Made by a program: the position numbers and the translations under genes. This document shows, piece by piece, positions 63,515-64,000 of a stretch of DNA of 64,000 nucleotides. The stretch lies in the NCBI RefSeq assembly GCF_013213835.1, contig NZ_JABSSU010000003.1, positions 487,796 to 551,795 on the forward strand, in the 5' to 3' direction. The notes beneath the pieces were generated by a model, which saw nothing but the letters and a program-made list of their open reading frames with translations, searched no databases and was not told where the DNA came from. This stretch comes from Winogradskyella sp. (lineage in GTDB: Bacteria > Bacteroidota > Bacteroidia > Flavobacteriales > Flavobacteriaceae). The first letter of the stretch is position 1; every line of letters starts with the position of its first letter.

Positions 63515-64000
63515 ATGAAACACTTCATTTTATCTATTTGCCTCCTCTTTTCTGCAATTCTATTAGCACAAGAAAATACAGAAGTTTATCTGTTTGACCT
63601 CTCAAAAGAAGCTAATAATATCGCTATAAAATATCAGAAGAACCTATCAAAAAACGATGGATACGATAATCAACCATCATTTTACAATGATCGTTACATA
63701 TTATTTGCTTCTTCAAGAAATGAACAAACAGATATTGCAAAATACGACCAGAGGTATAATTCTAGAACCTGGTTAAATTATACTGCAGGTGGAGAATATT
63801 CGCCTCAATCAATTCCTGACAGCGACGCCGTATCTGCTGTTAGATTAGATAAAGACGGTAAACAACGATTATATCGTTACTCTTGGAGTAATGGCGAATC
63901 CCAAGAACTTATAAAAGATCTAATGGTGGCATATTATACCTGGTTTGATAAGAATACAATAGTATCTGCTGTTATAGAAGGTGAAGATTTAAATCTATAT
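63515..64000 (+). CDS. exported PD40/TolB-like protein (3' end outside window)
   Basis: 162 residues visible from ATG 63515; the frame is open to the window edge. A signal peptide (about 1-19, ILSICLLFSAILLAQ) is followed by PD40-like blades: DNQPSFYNDRYILFASSRNEQTDIAKYD near 51-78, SAVRLDKDGKQRLYRYSWSNGESQEL, then MVAYYTWFDKNTIVSAVIEGEDLNLY. It resembles flavobacterial periplasmic propeller proteins; function unknown. The C-terminal part cannot be judged. Confidence 0.75.
   Translation, partial: MKHFILSICLLFSAILLAQENTEVYLFDLSKEANNIAIKYQKNLSKNDGYDNQPSFYNDRYILFASSRNEQTDIAKYDQRYNSRTWLNYTAGGEYSPQSIPDSDAVSAVRLDKDGKQRLYRYSWSNGESQELIKDLMVAYYTWFDKNTIVSAVIEGEDLNLY

Noticed and set aside
1..64000. 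Prophage, integrative element, CRISPR array or defence island
   Set aside because: No integrase, transposase, phage structural gene, tRNA-linked att site or repeat-spacer pattern is visible; gene content looks chromosomal throughout.

Overview
The window is chromosomal DNA of a member of the Bacteroidota, most likely a marine Flavobacteriaceae species. Four things point there: low GC; exported proteins ending in type IX secretion (T9SS) C-terminal sorting domains (2116-3006, 27743-30865, 38269-40119); promoters of the Bacteroidota type (TAnnTTTG at -7, TTG near -33, e.g. before rpmH and rpmE2); and family-typical proteins (DUF4199, the alternative Bacteroidota GlmU-like protein, a short 950-residue CarB, a DUF2723 glycosyltransferase). 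I see no tRNA, rRNA, CRISPR array, prophage or insertion sequence.

Region by region. 1-11 kb is mostly housekeeping: the end of an unidentified gene, rmuC, a hotdog thioesterase, a T9SS cargo protein, carB, rpmH (too short for simple ORF filters), a TPR membrane protein, a lytic transglycosylase, an alpha/beta hydrolase, a small GNAT protein, a lipoprotein and mtaB. 11.2-15.8 kb is a tightly overlapping three-gene unit: an ABC ATPase with an extra N-terminal domain and a Gln in the H-loop, an 8-TM membrane protein with a large soluble loop, and an SBP_bac_5 lipoprotein. 15.9-23.7 kb carries a PD40 protein, a GlmU-like protein, rpmE2, and then DUF4199 / GT2 / phosphohexomutase / MsbA-like exporter. 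24.0-25.6 kb is an ECF sigma / probable anti-sigma / periplasmic sensor operon. 25.6-31.5 kb encodes a BNR-repeat lipoprotein, an unknown His-containing membrane protein, and a 1040-residue T9SS fibre protein with two long repeat arrays plus a small exported partner.

31.6-36.9 kb holds a DUF2723 O-glycosyltransferase-type protein, a SAM methyltransferase and a secreted propeller-like protein split by a -1 frameshift exactly at an A7 heptamer. 37-44.7 kb holds an RsmB-like rRNA methyltransferase, a T9SS endonuclease I, purL (with a dispersed palindromic repeat read in frame inside it) and a small membrane protein. 44.8-54.8 kb is an anaerobic/fermentation block: ppdK, an anchorless fumarate reductase/succinate dehydrogenase pair, an OFA-type MFS transporter, pflA and pflB. 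Two FNR/CRP-like boxes (ATGAT-N4-ATCAT and ATGAT-N4-ATCAG) sit at the same distance, 33 bp centre to centre, from the -7 elements of ppdK and pflB.

55.2-63.2 kb is fatty-acid degradation: an acyl-CoA synthetase, then a MarR regulator followed by fadN-fadA-fadE-type genes in the same order as the Bacillus subtilis fadNAE operon, with a palindromic operator candidate in the marR promoter. The window ends inside a secreted PD40 protein gene.

All family assignments come from reading motifs by eye; no database search was run.
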